Positions 15,745 to 23,991 are shown, counted from the stretch's first letter. The stretch: DNA of 35,469 nucleotides from Paraburkholderia franconis (GCF_009362735.1 NZ_WHNP01000068.1:1-35469), one strand, 5' to 3'. Notes: generated by a model from the sequence alone, not told the origin. Numbers and translations are program-made.

Positions 15745-17034
15745 TTAGACCGCAGTTCGCGCTGGATTCACTTCCACCGTCAAGTGTGAAAGCGTCTTGA
15801 ATCGCTTGAGAGCCGCGTGATAGAAGCTCGGACCGCGCTGCACTTCGCTGGTCGCAACCGATACGACCGCACTCATGTGGCCCGGGCCGAGGCGCCACAC
15901 ATGAAGGTCAAGTACATTGTCGCCGCTGTCTTCAATCACATGACGGACGTTATCGGCCATCCGAAGGTCCGGACTCATGTCGAGCAGAATGCCTCCCGTA
16001 TCGCGCATCAGGCCCCACGACCAGTTGGCAATGACGAGCGCACCGGTAACCCCCGCGAGCGGGTCCATCCAGAGCCAGCCAAACGCGCGGGCAAGCAGGA
16101 GACCCATAATGGCCAGTACTGAAACCGCTGCGTCCGCGATGACGTGAATGTACGCCGACCGGATGTTGTGGTCGCGTGTCGCGGCAGCAGATGCGTCGTC
16201 GTGGGCATGCTCGTGTTCTTCAAACGCGACTTCGTGTTCGCCATCGAGGAGACGGACAACTGCCTTGAAAGCATGGGGTTGGGGAATATCTTCGTTTGAC
16301 TCGAGGTATTCACCCCGGTCGGCAAACTCAAAGGTCTGGCGTGAGCCGTCTGGCCGAATCGTCGTGACCGAAACAGCGTCCGGCATCAGCTTTGAATCCC
16401 CTGTTTCTGAAGTGATGCGGAACACAGGCGGTACGCCATCTTCGAAGATGGACACCGCGAACTCGCCAGCAGTGCCGAAGATGTGTTTCGCCTCATCCTC
16501 ATGAGCATGGTCGTCTTCATGGCCATGTCCGTGACCATGCCCGTAACCATGTCCATGACTGTGACCGTGGTGGTCACCGCTTAGTAACCAGACGCTGGCA
16601 AGATTGACCAGCAGGCCGAGCACGGCAATTGGAATTGCCTGATTGAAGTGAATGGGCACAGGCGAGAGGAAGCGCGAAACAGCTTCGTATCCAATCAGCA
16701 GCGCAATCATGGCGAGCACGATGGCACTCGTGAACCCAGCAAGGTCGCCCAGCTTGCCAGTCCCGAAGACAAAGCGCGAATCACTCGCGTGCTTGCGCGC
16801 ATACGTATAGGCCAGCGCAGCAATAAGCATCGCACCCGCATGCGTCGACATATGCAGACCATCGGCGACCAGTGCCAGAGACCCGAAGAGGCTGCCTCCA
16901 ACAATCTCCGCCACCATCATGGCGCTGCACAGCGCAATCACCATCCAGGTCCTGCGCTCGTTTTCCTCGTGGGCTGCCCCGAGGAAGATGTGGTCATGCC
17001 CTGCGCCAAACGCGGCGTCTTTCCAATCGCTCAT
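15745..17034 (-). CDS. dmeF: Cation diffusion facilitator, DmeF-type Co/Ni exporter
   Basis: The 429-residue protein begins with the DmeF signature HDHIFLGAAHEENERRTW, has CDF membrane helices with VADGLHMSTHAG in TM2 and HVIADAAVSVLAIMG in TM5, and a His-rich cytoplasmic loop at about 155-184 containing repeated HGHGHG. An acidic insert and a C-terminal CDF domain (DVRHVIED-type, LDLHVWRLGPGHMSAVVSV) follow. DmeF exports cobalt, and in some species nickel, from the cytoplasm in exchange for protons. It starts 14 bases after dmeR, with AGG upstream, so the two are one operon controlled by the metal sensor. Confidence 0.9.
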   Translation of the reverse strand: MSDWKDAAFGAGHDHIFLGAAHEENERRTWMVIALCSAMMVAEIVGGSLFGSLALVADGLHMSTHAGAMLIAALAYTYARKHASDSRFVFGTGKLGDLAGFTSAIVLAMIALLIGYEAVSRFLSPVPIHFNQAIPIAVLGLLVNLASVWLLSGDHHGHSHGHGYGHGHGHGHEDDHAHEDEAKHIFGTAGEFAVSIFEDGVPPVFRITSETGDSKLMPDAVSVTTIRPDGSRQTFEFADRGEYLESNEDIPQPHAFKAVVRLLDGEHEVAFEEHEHAHDDASAAATRDHNIRSAYIHVIADAAVSVLAIMGLLLARAFGWLWMDPLAGVTGALVIANWSWGLMRDTGGILLDMSPDLRMADNVRHVIEDSGDNVLDLHVWRLGPGHMSAVVSVATSEVQRGPSFYHAALKRFKTLSHLTVEVNPARTAV

Positions 17035-17048
17035 TTCAAAGCCTGCTC

Positions 17049-17321
17049 TTACTTGAAGTAGCTGTGAACCACTTCGATTAGCTGTTCGGTTCCGCTGCCG
17101 TGCTCACCGTCGGGTTCCGCATCGACAAGATGCGTCCGGATATGGTCCTCAAGCACCACGGCAAGCAATCCGTTCATCGCGCCCCGACAGCTCGTGATTT
17201 GCTGCAGGACGTCGTTGCACCCGCGCTCGTCCTCGAGCGCGCGCTCAATGGCCTCCACCTGTCCCTTGATACGGCGGACCCGGTTTAGAAGTTTCTGTTT
17301 TTCGCGGATGGTATGACTCAC
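17049..17321 (-). CDS. dmeR: RcnR/DmeR metal-responsive repressor
   Basis: The 90-residue all-helical protein is of the CsoR/RcnR family. The nickel/cobalt ligand set of RcnR is present at the same numbers: H3 (in MSHTIREKQ), C35, H60 and H64. The N-terminal half KQKLLNRVRRIKGQVEAIER is the DNA-binding face. Metal binding releases the repressor from its operator. The start is a GTG at 17321 with GAGG seven bases upstream. Its operator overlaps the promoter immediately upstream, and dmeF follows, so it represses its own operon. Confidence 0.9.
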   Translation of the reverse strand: MSHTIREKQKLLNRVRRIKGQVEAIERALEDERGCNDVLQQITSCRGAMNGLLAVVLEDHIRTHLVDAEPDGEHGSGTEQLIEVVHSYFK

Positions 17322-17330
17322 GGCGGGGCC

Positions 17331-17622
17331 TCAATATAGTCTAGGGGGGGGTATACTAGCGCGCCGGCTCGCCCCCGTTGAAGTGTCCAGACTATCCTTG
17401 TCTGGTTGGAACACGATGGTGTATACGTTATCGCCGACCTGAATGGCGACCCGGGGTTTCCGTCCCATTGGTCAGGGGCGCGCCGAGCAGCGCGTCGTCT
17501 TCATCAAAGAGGACGGTGTCGAGTGCTTTTTTGATAAGTCCCATGCGAGCGACGCTCTCGCCGAATCCATCGGCTATGCGGCGAACCCGCTTCAGTAAGT
17601 AGTTGGCTGTTGCGGTGCTCAA
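17331..17622 (-). pseudogene. Small hypothetical gene in two frames, truncated at the dmeR operator
   Basis: A frame from 17622 reads LLKRVRRIADGFGESVARMG, IKKALDTVLFDEDD, ALLGAPLTNG and stops at 17428. A second frame, offset by one base, starts near 17468 with MGRKPRVAIQVGDNVYTIVF then QPDKDSLDTST and runs into the dmeR operator before stopping at 17331. The two halves look like one protein broken by a frameshift, and the last residues are operator DNA and not native sequence. The only start for the first half is a TTG without a ribosome site, next to a terminator. Low certainty. Confidence 0.3.
17334..17359 (-). promoter_or_regulatory. DmeR/RcnR-type operator
   Basis: ATATAGTCTA followed by eight Gs and TATACTAG forms a G-tract flanked by inverted AT-rich arms, about 13-38 bases upstream of the dmeR start. 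This is the layout described for RcnR (TACT-G6-N-AGTA class) and for rhizobial DmeR, where an imperfect palindrome surrounds a C/G tract. It overlaps the probable promoter, so bound repressor would block dmeRF transcription until cobalt or nickel binds. Confidence 0.8.
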
Positions 17623-17633
17623 CCGAAGAAAAA

Positions 17634-17662
17634 AAGCGACAAGAGGGTTGCGCTTGTCGCTT
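17634..17662 (-). terminator. Rho-independent terminator, minus strand
   Basis: A ten-bp stem (AAGCGACAAG at 17634-17643 with CTTGTCGCTT at 17653-17662) is followed on the minus strand by a T-run. It lies downstream of a first terminator of the second csp gene and just upstream of the broken small gene, so it may be a back-up terminator or belong to a lost gene. Confidence 0.7.
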
Positions 17663-17780
17663 CAATTTGGCTGAGGGTGACGCACGGTACCTGCGGTCAG
17701 GTCTCAATCAAATTGAGAAACTGGCGTACGCGTGGTCTCGTACGACCGATGCAACCCACTGGTGTCCTTCGGACCACAAA

Positions 17781-17808
17781 AAAGAAAATGGCCCGCAATG
17801 GGGCCATT
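17781..17808 (-). terminator. Rho-independent terminator of the second csp gene
   Basis: On the minus strand an eight-bp stem (AATGGCCC at 17787-17794 with GGGCCATT at 17801-17808) is followed by TTTTCTTTTTT, thirty bases after the csp stop codon. It is a classic intrinsic terminator. Confidence 0.8.
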
Positions 17809-17837
17809 CACTTTGCGAAATGCAGTGTCGAAGCTGA

Positions 17838-18041
17838 TTACAGCGGCTGGATGTTTGCAGCCTGCTTGCCCTTTGGCCCCTGCTTCACCTCGAAGCTCAC
17901 CCGCTGGTTTTCCTGCAGTGACCGGAAACCTTTTGCCTGAATCTCTGAGAAGTGCGCAAACAGGTCTTCACCACCGTCTTCCGGCGTGATGAACCCAAAA
18001 CCCTTCGCGTCATTAAACCACTTCACTGTACCTGTTGCCAT
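17838..18041 (-). CDS. Cold-shock domain protein (CspA family), second copy
   Basis: The 67-residue cold-shock domain has RNP1 KGFGFITP and RNP2 DLFAHFS. It is identical to the protein at 5652-5855 at 57 of 67 positions, with the changes clustered in the second half (for example EIQAKGFRSLQENQRVSFEV). It binds single-stranded RNA and DNA as a chaperone. AGGA sits four bases before the ATG at 18041. Unlike the first copy it has a clear intrinsic terminator. The 230-base region upstream is without genes and probably contains its long leader. Confidence 0.92.
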   Translation of the reverse strand: MATGTVKWFNDAKGFGFITPEDGGEDLFAHFSEIQAKGFRSLQENQRVSFEVKQGPKGKQAANIQPL

Positions 18042-18275
18042 TTTCCTGATGTTTCCAAAAACGTTTGTGATGACGAAGTCCAACCGGCATTTCACCAATT
18101 GAACCGTCAACTTTTTACACGATGAATTCTGCTGCCAGCAATAGGCGTTTTCGAGGGGGCGACGCGACATACCACTGTCATATTGCGCAGTTCGATTGCA
18201 AGCGCCGGAATGAAGCAGCAATCGAGCACTGCCGGAACGAGAACATCCAAACACTTTGAATGTCTCGTGCCCAGC

Positions 18276-18611
18276 TTACGCGTCGCAGAGGTCGCTGCAC
18301 GGCCCGCTGTATCGAACTTCAAGCGAAGACCTGTCCTTGAAAACAAGCCGTTTCACAACGCCATAATCCTGGACGGCGAGAACGGCACTCCGGTTCACAA
18401 ACACACCAGGTCGCTCGTCGGGTAGAACAAGCTGCATCAGTGAACCAAATTTTTGCGTCGCTTCGAAGAAGTTCGCCTCATGTGACGGCTCTGCTATCCC
18501 CAGCCAATACACGAGTGCGGCGCCGGAGTGTTTGGCATCGCGCGCAACCATGCGTAGCTTCCGTTGCCCAAAGAGGAACGAAGACGGTTCGATGCATGGC
18601 ACATCGCGCAT
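18276..18611 (-). CDS. Hypothetical protein, 111 residues
   Basis: GGAG six bases before the ATG at 18611 supports the start. The sequence contains FGSLMQLVLPDERPGVFVNR followed by SAVLAVQDYGVVKRLVFKD, which looks like a beta-rich region and is better ordered than the neighbouring antisense frames. The final residues (SDLCDA) lie at the edge of an upstream promoter region of the csp gene. No domain recognised, and it could still be a chance frame. Confidence 0.4.
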   Translation of the reverse strand: MRDVPCIEPSSFLFGQRKLRMVARDAKHSGAALVYWLGIAEPSHEANFFEATQKFGSLMQLVLPDERPGVFVNRSAVLAVQDYGVVKRLVFKDRSSLEVRYSGPCSDLCDA

Positions 18612-18777
18612 GTGGCTCTCCGTGAGAGATGGGTGAGGTTCGTGGCGTACTGTTCTGACGGCAGGTCGTGTGACAGTTCAACCCAAGTGCGTTCCCGGTG
18701 CGGGGAAGTAGCTGAATCCCTGCATGTCGCCGCGGAAAGGATAGCGCGGAGAATGCGTCGTGCGGGCGTGCTCCCGC

Positions 18778-18809
18778 GTCTCCAGCGCTCTATCCCGAGC
18801 GCTGGAGAC
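18778..18809 (-). terminator. Long perfect hairpin downstream of phaB
   Basis: A 13-bp perfect stem (18778-18790 with 18797-18809) closes a six-base loop, about 40 bases after the phaB stop on the minus strand. On the plus strand it is followed by a T-rich segment, so it may be used in both directions. Confidence 0.65.
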
Positions 18810-18850
18810 AGCTGCTTTCGCTGCTTTTCTTCAAGCATCGGCGATTGCTG

Positions 18851-19591
18851 CTAGCTCATGTACAGACCGCCGTTCAGTGAGAAGTCCGCTCCCGTAGCGG
18901 AAGCGGCTTCGTCGCTGGCTAGCCAGGAGACAATCGAGGCAATCTCCGCTGCTTCGCCAAGGCGGCGAACCGGAATGCTCTGAACAATCGCGTCCAGGAT
19001 TTCGGGCTTCACTGCACGGACCATATCGGTCCCAATGTACCCTGGGGAAACTGTATTGACCGTGATGCCCTTTGTCGCCACCTCCTGGGCGAGCGACATC
19101 GTGAAACCGTGAATCCCCGCCTTGGCGGTCGAGTAGTTGGTCTGGCCAAACTGTCCCTTCTGCCCGTTCACCGATGAGATATTGATAATACGGCCCCACT
19201 CCCTGCTGACCATTCCTTCAATGACCTGTTTGGTGACGTTGAAGAGACTGGTCAGATTGGTCGCAATGACGTCGTTCCAGTTCTCCCTCGACATCTTGCG
19301 AAACACGCCGTCTCGCGTGATGCCGGCATTGTTCACCAGCACGTCAATCTCACCGACCTCTTTCTTCACCTTCGCCAAGGCGGCCTCGGTCGACTCCCAG
19401 TCCGCGACATTGCCTTCCGACGCGACAAAAGTGAAGCCCAGCGCGGACTGCTCGGCCAGCCAGCGCTCCCGTCGGGGAGAGTTCGGCCCACAACCCGCGA
19501 CGACCGTCAGCCCATCATTGTGCAGACGCTGACATATTGCCGTTCCAATTCCGCCCATGCCGCCGGTTACATAAGCAATTCGCTTCGTCAT
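18851..19591 (-). CDS. phaB: Acetoacetyl-CoA reductase (NADPH), PHA synthesis
   Basis: The 246-residue short-chain dehydrogenase matches the Cupriavidus PhaB sequence along its whole length: TKRIAYVTGGMGGIGTAICQ, VAGCGPNSPRRERWL, SEGNVADW, ISSVNGQKGQFGQTNYSTAK, and ADFSLNGGLYM. The cofactor loop GGMGGIG (10-16), NNAG (87-90) and the catalytic S140, Y153 and K157 are present. It reduces acetoacetyl-CoA to (R)-3-hydroxybutyryl-CoA, the monomer for polyhydroxybutyrate. AAGGAG lies upstream of the ATG. There is no phaC or phaA beside it, so this is a stand-alone copy, perhaps an additional paralogue on a secondary replicon. Confidence 0.95.
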   Translation of the reverse strand: MTKRIAYVTGGMGGIGTAICQRLHNDGLTVVAGCGPNSPRRERWLAEQSALGFTFVASEGNVADWESTEAALAKVKKEVGEIDVLVNNAGITRDGVFRKMSRENWNDVIATNLTSLFNVTKQVIEGMVSREWGRIINISSVNGQKGQFGQTNYSTAKAGIHGFTMSLAQEVATKGITVNTVSPGYIGTDMVRAVKPEILDAIVQSIPVRRLGEAAEIASIVSWLASDEAASATGADFSLNGGLYMS

Positions 19592-19631
19592 GTCCTTGAC
19601 TCCTTGCTGTTACTGTTAGCGCATGGAATAT

Positions 19632-19650
19632 TCTTGCCGCGGTGGCAAGA
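19632..19650 (-). promoter_or_regulatory. Inverted repeat upstream of phaB
   Basis: TCTTGCC (19632-19638) and GGCAAGA (19644-19650) form a seven-bp inverted repeat about 40 bases upstream of the phaB start, next to an AT-rich promoter-like stretch (19665-19700). It could be an operator or a leader hairpin; no cognate regulator was identified. Confidence 0.4.
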
Positions 19651-19799
19651 TGCTTTCCTCACAACTTGATAGCACTACTATTGTTTTATTTAAGAGCTCG
19701 ACTGCATCACACCGGCGCGCCAACCTTTTCGCACCCTTCTTAGGCGACCGTACAGCAACAAGAGGGCGAATTCACATGACGCTCAGCCGGAAAGACTCC

Positions 19800-20084
19800 C
19801 TATAAGGCAGCCGTCGCTCCCGCCGTCTGTCCGGTACAAAGCCGATAGACGTCAAGATTGAGAAAGCTCGCAATCCGAGTGAATGCACTTAGCGGTGGAA
19901 CCGTGATTCCACGGCGCCAGAATTGCACGTCGTGTTCACTCACCTCGAGCCGTCTGGCGGCACCGGCGGAACTGATGCGAGCCCTCTTCAAAGCGGTGTC
20001 GAGGCGGGCGGCAAGGGCACGTCTCTGGCTGCTGTCCTCATCGCTACGCTGAAGGTGCTCAATGGTTTGAGCGCGTTGATTCAT
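19800..20084 (-). CDS. XRE-family helix-turn-helix protein
   Basis: The 94-residue protein has a helix-turn-helix core at about 25-85: RLDTALKRARISSAGAARRL, EVSEHDVQFWRRG, PPLSAFTRIASFLNLDV. The spacing fits Cro/CI-type HTH_XRE domains. The final residues (RLCTGQTAGATAAL) are a short tail, so it is a single-domain regulator. It is read in the same direction as phaB and ends 208 bases before it. Control of phaB is conceivable but unproven. The ribosome site is weak. Confidence 0.7.
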   Translation of the reverse strand: MNQRAQTIEHLQRSDEDSSQRRALAARLDTALKRARISSAGAARRLEVSEHDVQFWRRGITVPPLSAFTRIASFLNLDVYRLCTGQTAGATAAL

Positions 20085-20537
20085 CTCGTTTGAAACCTCT
20101 CAGAAATGTTTTTATGGTCGCCGCCTCTCGAGCAAGCCGGTAAAGCTTACCAGTCATTTCGGCAATATCAAGTCGCATCAGGCTATCAGTCTTGATAGTT
20201 GCATGCGCATACGACGCAATAGCAAGGCCATTCGGTCGAACCGCTTGCAGTACCAGGGGCCAAAGTCTCGAAATCGGTCGTATGACGAATATCAACGATG
20301 GCTGGGCGAACGGTATTTGTAGCACACGACGGCTCGTGCGACGCATACGCGTTTACGATATTTGATGCAGTTCAGGTCGGAAATGGGCACAGTGTCCTGA
20401 CGTGCTCTCATGATGAGGATGGGTATGCGCGCCTCGCCATTCCCATCAGCGGCGGCGGTCCGCACCGCCGTCGCTTAACGCCGCCACGAAACCGGCGAGT
20501 ATCATCCAGCAAGAACCCAACGGACGGAGATACAGCA
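20085..20537. other. Intergenic stretch without a supported gene
   Basis: A minus-strand frame ending at 20059 overlaps the XRE gene start by 26 bases and has no good start or motif. A six-bp hairpin (GGCGGT at 20454-20459, ACCGCC at 20464-20469) sits upstream of the next plus-strand gene. Nothing else is supported. Confidence 0.35.
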
Positions 20538-21060
20538 ATGGACGACCGGTTCGATAGAAGGGAGCTGCTGCTTCACCTCGGGGACATGCTGGAAGCATCC
20601 ACCTGTTTGGCCAGGGACTGGCCAACCGGATGCACCGGTTACGCGGCTTGCAAGGTCACAGGAATCGTTGCAGGACTTCGAGTTCCTCCAGATGCTGGAG
20701 CTCAGAATGACGGTGGTCGAGTTCGGCGCACGCGTCGCCAGTGCGTTCTTCCTGTGGCCAAAGGAACTGCTCGAAAAGGACCTCAACCGCGAGGCGCTTG
20801 CGTCGACCGTGCAACATGACCTTTTTGGCGGCAACCGTGACGGCTGGAGCGCATATGTCGCCTACATGCGGAAGAAGGTAAGTTGGTTTGGGACCGGGCT
20901 TCCCGAGGTACAAGGCGACGCCTCGGAAGAACCGGCGCCCGCTGAAGCCGAGGACGCGAGTCCAGAGGAGGCGTCGGTCGCGGGAGCACCGCTCGCTGAT
21001 TGGGATGCGCCCGACGAGAAGAAGGGATGGCCTTGGCCCCAACCGGGCTCGACATCCTGA
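20538..21060 (+). pseudogene. Hypothetical gene disrupted by a frameshift
   Basis: GGAGA precedes the ATG at 20538, and the first frame reads MDDRFDRRELLLHLGDMLEA. The sequence that looks like its natural continuation is one base out of frame: LQDFEFLQMLELRMTVVEFG, FFLWPKELLEKDLNREALAS, VQHDLFGGNRDGWSAYVAYM, then an acidic Pro/Ala-rich tail to 21060. The shift lies between about 20595 and 20660. The second part is helical with no membrane segment. The alternative is that the second half starts alone from a TTG. No family recognised. Confidence 0.45.
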
Positions 21061-21847
21061 TGCACTGCCGCTCGAAGCGGCAACGAGCATCACGGTACGA
21101 CAGGTGTTGCGCTCCCTGCGCTTAAATGGTCCAGCCGGCAAGGATGGGCAACGTAAGTCGATTGCAGTGCTCCTGAATTTCGATACTACGGAGGCGGGTT
21201 GGGAACGGCCTCGCGCGCCCCGTAACGCCGCGTAGGTAACGGTGTTTTCATTGCCGCGCCCGCCAGTACGATATCGGTTCATGTTCACGCCACGCGCGTT
21301 GCATCGCTCCGCGCTGGCGATGCGTTCATCGCTAGTGACGTCAGGCACGCAGGCATGTCTGGTGCGCTCCCAAAACATGAAGGCCTCCCGCCGTATCGTA
21401 TGGCGGCGAACGCCATCTGCTCACACATAAGCGGCTCCAGAGCATCGAAGCTGCAAGCTGTTCGGAAGCGCTTGAGAAAATCGTATTTGTCGGATTTCAA
21501 TCAACCAATCGTTGCCCTAGGCTTTACGCATATGTTGAAAGTACCCCTCACCTCATGATGAGTGTGTCGGGTGTGCGGGGCTATGCAATCATCAAGACGA
21601 GATGGCGGCTACGGCCATCTGCTTTCGACACAAATGTTCGATAACCCGTCACAAGCGCCGTGGCGCGCCCCCCACCGTCTACTCGCGTGCGCTTTTTCCC
21701 TGTCGATGACAAAGCACAGAGGCTGGGCGATAGTGTTCGCTCGCGTTCCGGTCCGTCAGGAGATGGACGGGCTACGTCAAGTCGTTCGAAGCCTTCGTCA
21801 CATCATCCGCTCGCACGAACTGCATCTCATCACGCGGAGGTAAAGTC
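21061..21847. other. Long intergenic stretch, perhaps holding a decayed small gene
   Basis: Nothing complete is supported. On the minus strand near 21285-21500 a frame with a TTG start reads KYDFLKRFRTACSFDALEPL then MCEQMAFAAIRYG, and another frame next to it reads MFWERTRHACVPDVTSDERI. Together these resemble one small protein broken by a frameshift, but neither has a ribosome site. The remainder up to the NTF2-like gene shows only weak frames. Confidence 0.3.
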
Positions 21848-22231
21848 ATGGACATCTCGCAGGCGTTTGCAGCGTTAAACAATCGGTTCGTCGAAACGGT
21901 CAACTCTCACGACACGCCCAGTTGGGTCGGTCTGTTTGCCGAAGACGCCATTCTCATCCCGGCGGGTCAGGAAGCTGTGACCGGCCGAGAGCGAATTGAA
22001 GCATGGGCGGAAGTGGCAACGAAAATCTGGAACCACCTGGACATCCAGCAAGGGCTTTGCCAATCTGATGGAAATGTAGCGTGGGAATCCGGAACCTGGA
22101 CCGGAAATATCAACGTACCGGACGAGCAGACCATGGACATCAGCGGAAACTTCCTGCTCATCGCACAGATGGCAGGCTCTTCGTTGCGTATCAAAGCGCA
22201 CACATGGAACGTGAATCCCGCGACGCCTTGA
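21848..22231 (+). CDS. NTF2-like / SnoaL-type protein
   Basis: The 127-residue protein has the NTF2-like cone fold pattern used in DUF4440 and SnoaL-like families: an N-terminal helix (AFAALNNRFVETVNSHD), WVGLFAEDAILIPAGQE, VTGRERIEAWAEV, and strands WESGTWTGNI and LRIKAHTWNVNP. Members are small cytoplasmic isomerases, binding proteins or stress proteins; the substrate cannot be told. GGAGGT lies upstream of the ATG. It is a stand-alone gene. Confidence 0.8.
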   Translation: MDISQAFAALNNRFVETVNSHDTPSWVGLFAEDAILIPAGQEAVTGRERIEAWAEVATKIWNHLDIQQGLCQSDGNVAWESGTWTGNINVPDEQTMDISGNFLLIAQMAGSSLRIKAHTWNVNPATP

Positions 22232-22374
22232 CCGGTTGCAGCTATTGAGCGGTGAGGTTGCGCTCCGGCGGATGGGCGGTCATACAGAAGGCCTTTCGGC
22301 GCGTGGCCGGACCGAGGGAGCGCACCTGGCTAGCAAGCTTTTTCTCCGGCTACGCCCCTGACCGCAAACCGGCG

Positions 22375-22791
22375 TTAGCTCTCCAGTGAAAACGGTGAGC
22401 CGCCAGTGTTTTCCTCGAACCACTGAAACGCGTCTTCAGCGCTCATAAAGCTGACACGTTCGCGCATGGCCCTGAGCGTTTTGACCTGCTCCTTGATGTC
22501 GGAAGGTGGGCTGCCATAAGCATTGAGTACCGCTTTCCCCGCTAGTACCCGTTCCAGTCTCGTGTTCTCGAGCTCGAGCGTGACCTTGAAAAATCCTCGC
22601 GAGATAGCGTCGTCTGTAAGGCTGTCGTCCGCCACGATGACCTGTACCGAAGTATCCGAGTCGGCAGCATCAACCCACAGAGTCGCGGTATCAGTCAAAT
22701 CCGCACCGATAAGTTCACCAGCGCGAGCATAACCGTCCTGCACGCTGGTGACGGTTTTGTGAATTGGGTCGATGAGAAACGAAACGTCCAC
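22375..22791 (-). CDS. Hypothetical protein, 138 residues
   Basis: The GTG start at 22791 is supported by GGAGA eight bases upstream. The protein is acidic, with a beta-rich first half (MDVSFLIDPIHKTVTSVQDG, SVQVIVADDSLTDDAISRGF) and a helical C-terminal half (ENTRLERVLAGKAVLNAYG, EQVKTLRAMRERV, AEDAFQWFEENTGG). No signal peptide or membrane segment. No family recognised. Composition fits a real gene. Confidence 0.6.
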   Translation of the reverse strand: MDVSFLIDPIHKTVTSVQDGYARAGELIGADLTDTATLWVDAADSDTSVQVIVADDSLTDDAISRGFFKVTLELENTRLERVLAGKAVLNAYGSPPSDIKEQVKTLRAMRERVSFMSAEDAFQWFEENTGGSPFSLES

Positions 22792-23363
22792 GGCGTCTCT
22801 CCGCCATGTTAGGGGCTACGCGGTCCATGATACACACTGACAACGTATGCGAAGGTGCCCCAGCGGGCCGCCCGAGTTATCGCAACCATGCGCCGCTTTC
22901 TCTCAACCAACCATTCCGTCAGCAGCCAGCACCTTGGTCACTTACCGTCAGCGCTAGCCCGTAGGCATTAGCGTCGAACCTATCCGCAACGAATGTAGAA
23001 ACGGGAATCGATGACCAGTGTGTGACAACTGCTGCTTCACCTCTGGGCGACCGGCCCGTGCAGAGGTAGGCATCGGGAATTCATGCTGCATTTGCACACG
23101 CTCACATAAAACGCCATTAGGCGCCACATGGACCACTGCCTGCATCAGGGATTTCCCCAGATGACTGCCGCCCCACTCAACGCCTGCAAGGCCACGGCGC
23201 TGGTTGGCACCTTCCATGTTAACGGTCGAGTGCAACAGGGCGATTGACAATTTCGCACCTGCCTCTAGAATCAATTCGCTGCGTTGCAACAACGATTCCT
23301 ACCCGCGATTTCGCGTTCCGTTCAACGGCCCGCTGGAATGTTCGCACCCTTATGGAGTTTGTG
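22792..23363. other. Intergenic region containing the phasin promoter
   Basis: No gene is supported in the first 450 bases; a 112-codon minus-strand frame there lacks a ribosome site and motif. The last 120 bases hold the phasin promoter and leader. Confidence 0.4.
23244..23271 (+). promoter_or_regulatory. Sigma-70 promoter of the phasin gene
   Basis: TTGACA at 23244-23249 and TAGAAT at 23266-23271 are separated by 16 bases, close to the ideal housekeeping promoter. The start codon is 92 bases downstream. The palindrome TTGCAA with flanks (about 23282-23294) lies just after the -10 box, a plausible position for a repressor such as PhaR, which controls phasin genes in related bacteria. Confidence 0.65.
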
Positions 23364-23891
23364 ATGAGCACCCCCGACCTCAAGCAATCCTTCGCCGCGC
23401 AGAAAGCAAGTCTCGAAGCTATGTTTGACGTTCTGAACAAAGCTTTCGCGAGCATTGAAAAACTCGCTAGTCTGAATCTGCAGGTATTCAAATCAAACAT
23501 CGTCAGAATTCAGGAAATCGCAGACAGGACCTTATCGACCAAAGACCCGCGGGAATTGTTTGAACTGCAGGCAGGTCAGGCGCAACCTGCAGTAGAAAAA
23601 GCGCAGTCGTACTTGCGGGACGTGTATGAAATCGAGTCCGGAGCCCTGGCCGATTTAACAGAGACTCTCGACGAGCAGTTCAAACGTTACCAGCACGACT
23701 GGCAAGCGTTTCTTGAAAAACTCGCGAAGAACGCTCCTGCTGGAAGCGAGGCCGCCTTGTCCGCATGGAAGTCCGCTATCGAAACGGCCAGTGCGACATT
23801 TGAAACTGCCCGGGAGGCGACGAAACAGGCGGCGCAGATTGCTGAAGGCGACGTCACGGCCGCGCTTGAGGCTCCAACCGAGGTCCGCTGA
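23364..23891 (+). CDS. phaP: Phasin (PHA granule-associated protein)
   Basis: The 175-residue protein is a Phasin_2-type amphipathic helical protein: LKQSFAAQKASLEAMFDVLN, KLASLNLQVFKSNI, STKDPRELFELQAGQAQPAV, and long Ala-rich helices to the end (ATFETAREATKQAAQIAEG). Phasins coat polyhydroxyalkanoate granules and limit their size. GGAG six bases before the ATG at 23364 decides the start. It has its own strong promoter and terminator, so it is a single-gene unit, linked in function with phaB 4 kb away. Confidence 0.9.
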   Translation: MSTPDLKQSFAAQKASLEAMFDVLNKAFASIEKLASLNLQVFKSNIVRIQEIADRTLSTKDPRELFELQAGQAQPAVEKAQSYLRDVYEIESGALADLTETLDEQFKRYQHDWQAFLEKLAKNAPAGSEAALSAWKSAIETASATFETAREATKQAAQIAEGDVTAALEAPTEVR

Positions 23892-23963
23892 GCAAGCCGA
23901 AATCGTTGACCAAAAAATAGGCTGGTGAATGTCGGCCATAGAATTCAGAAGTTCCAGGCAGGT

Positions 23964-23991
23964 TCCGCTCATAATTTGAGCGGATTCCTCT
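23964..23991 (+). terminator. Intrinsic terminator after the phasin gene
   Basis: An eight-bp stem (TCCGCTCA at 23964-23971 with TGAGCGGA at 23977-23984) closes a TAATT loop and is followed by TTCCTCTT. It lies 72 bases after the phasin stop. Confidence 0.65.

Noticed and set aside
18494..18838. 114-codon minus-strand frame downstream of phaB
   Set aside because: Contains the phaB terminator hairpin and has no motif or ribosome site.
20059..20346. 95-codon minus-strand frame overlapping the XRE gene start
   Set aside because: Weak start and 26-base overlap; only the last 39 codons look plausible, so not listed as a gene.
20656..21378. 240-codon minus-strand frame
   Set aside because: Runs antisense to the frameshifted gene at 20538-21060 and has no coherent motif; only a short piece near 21280-21380 looks protein-like.
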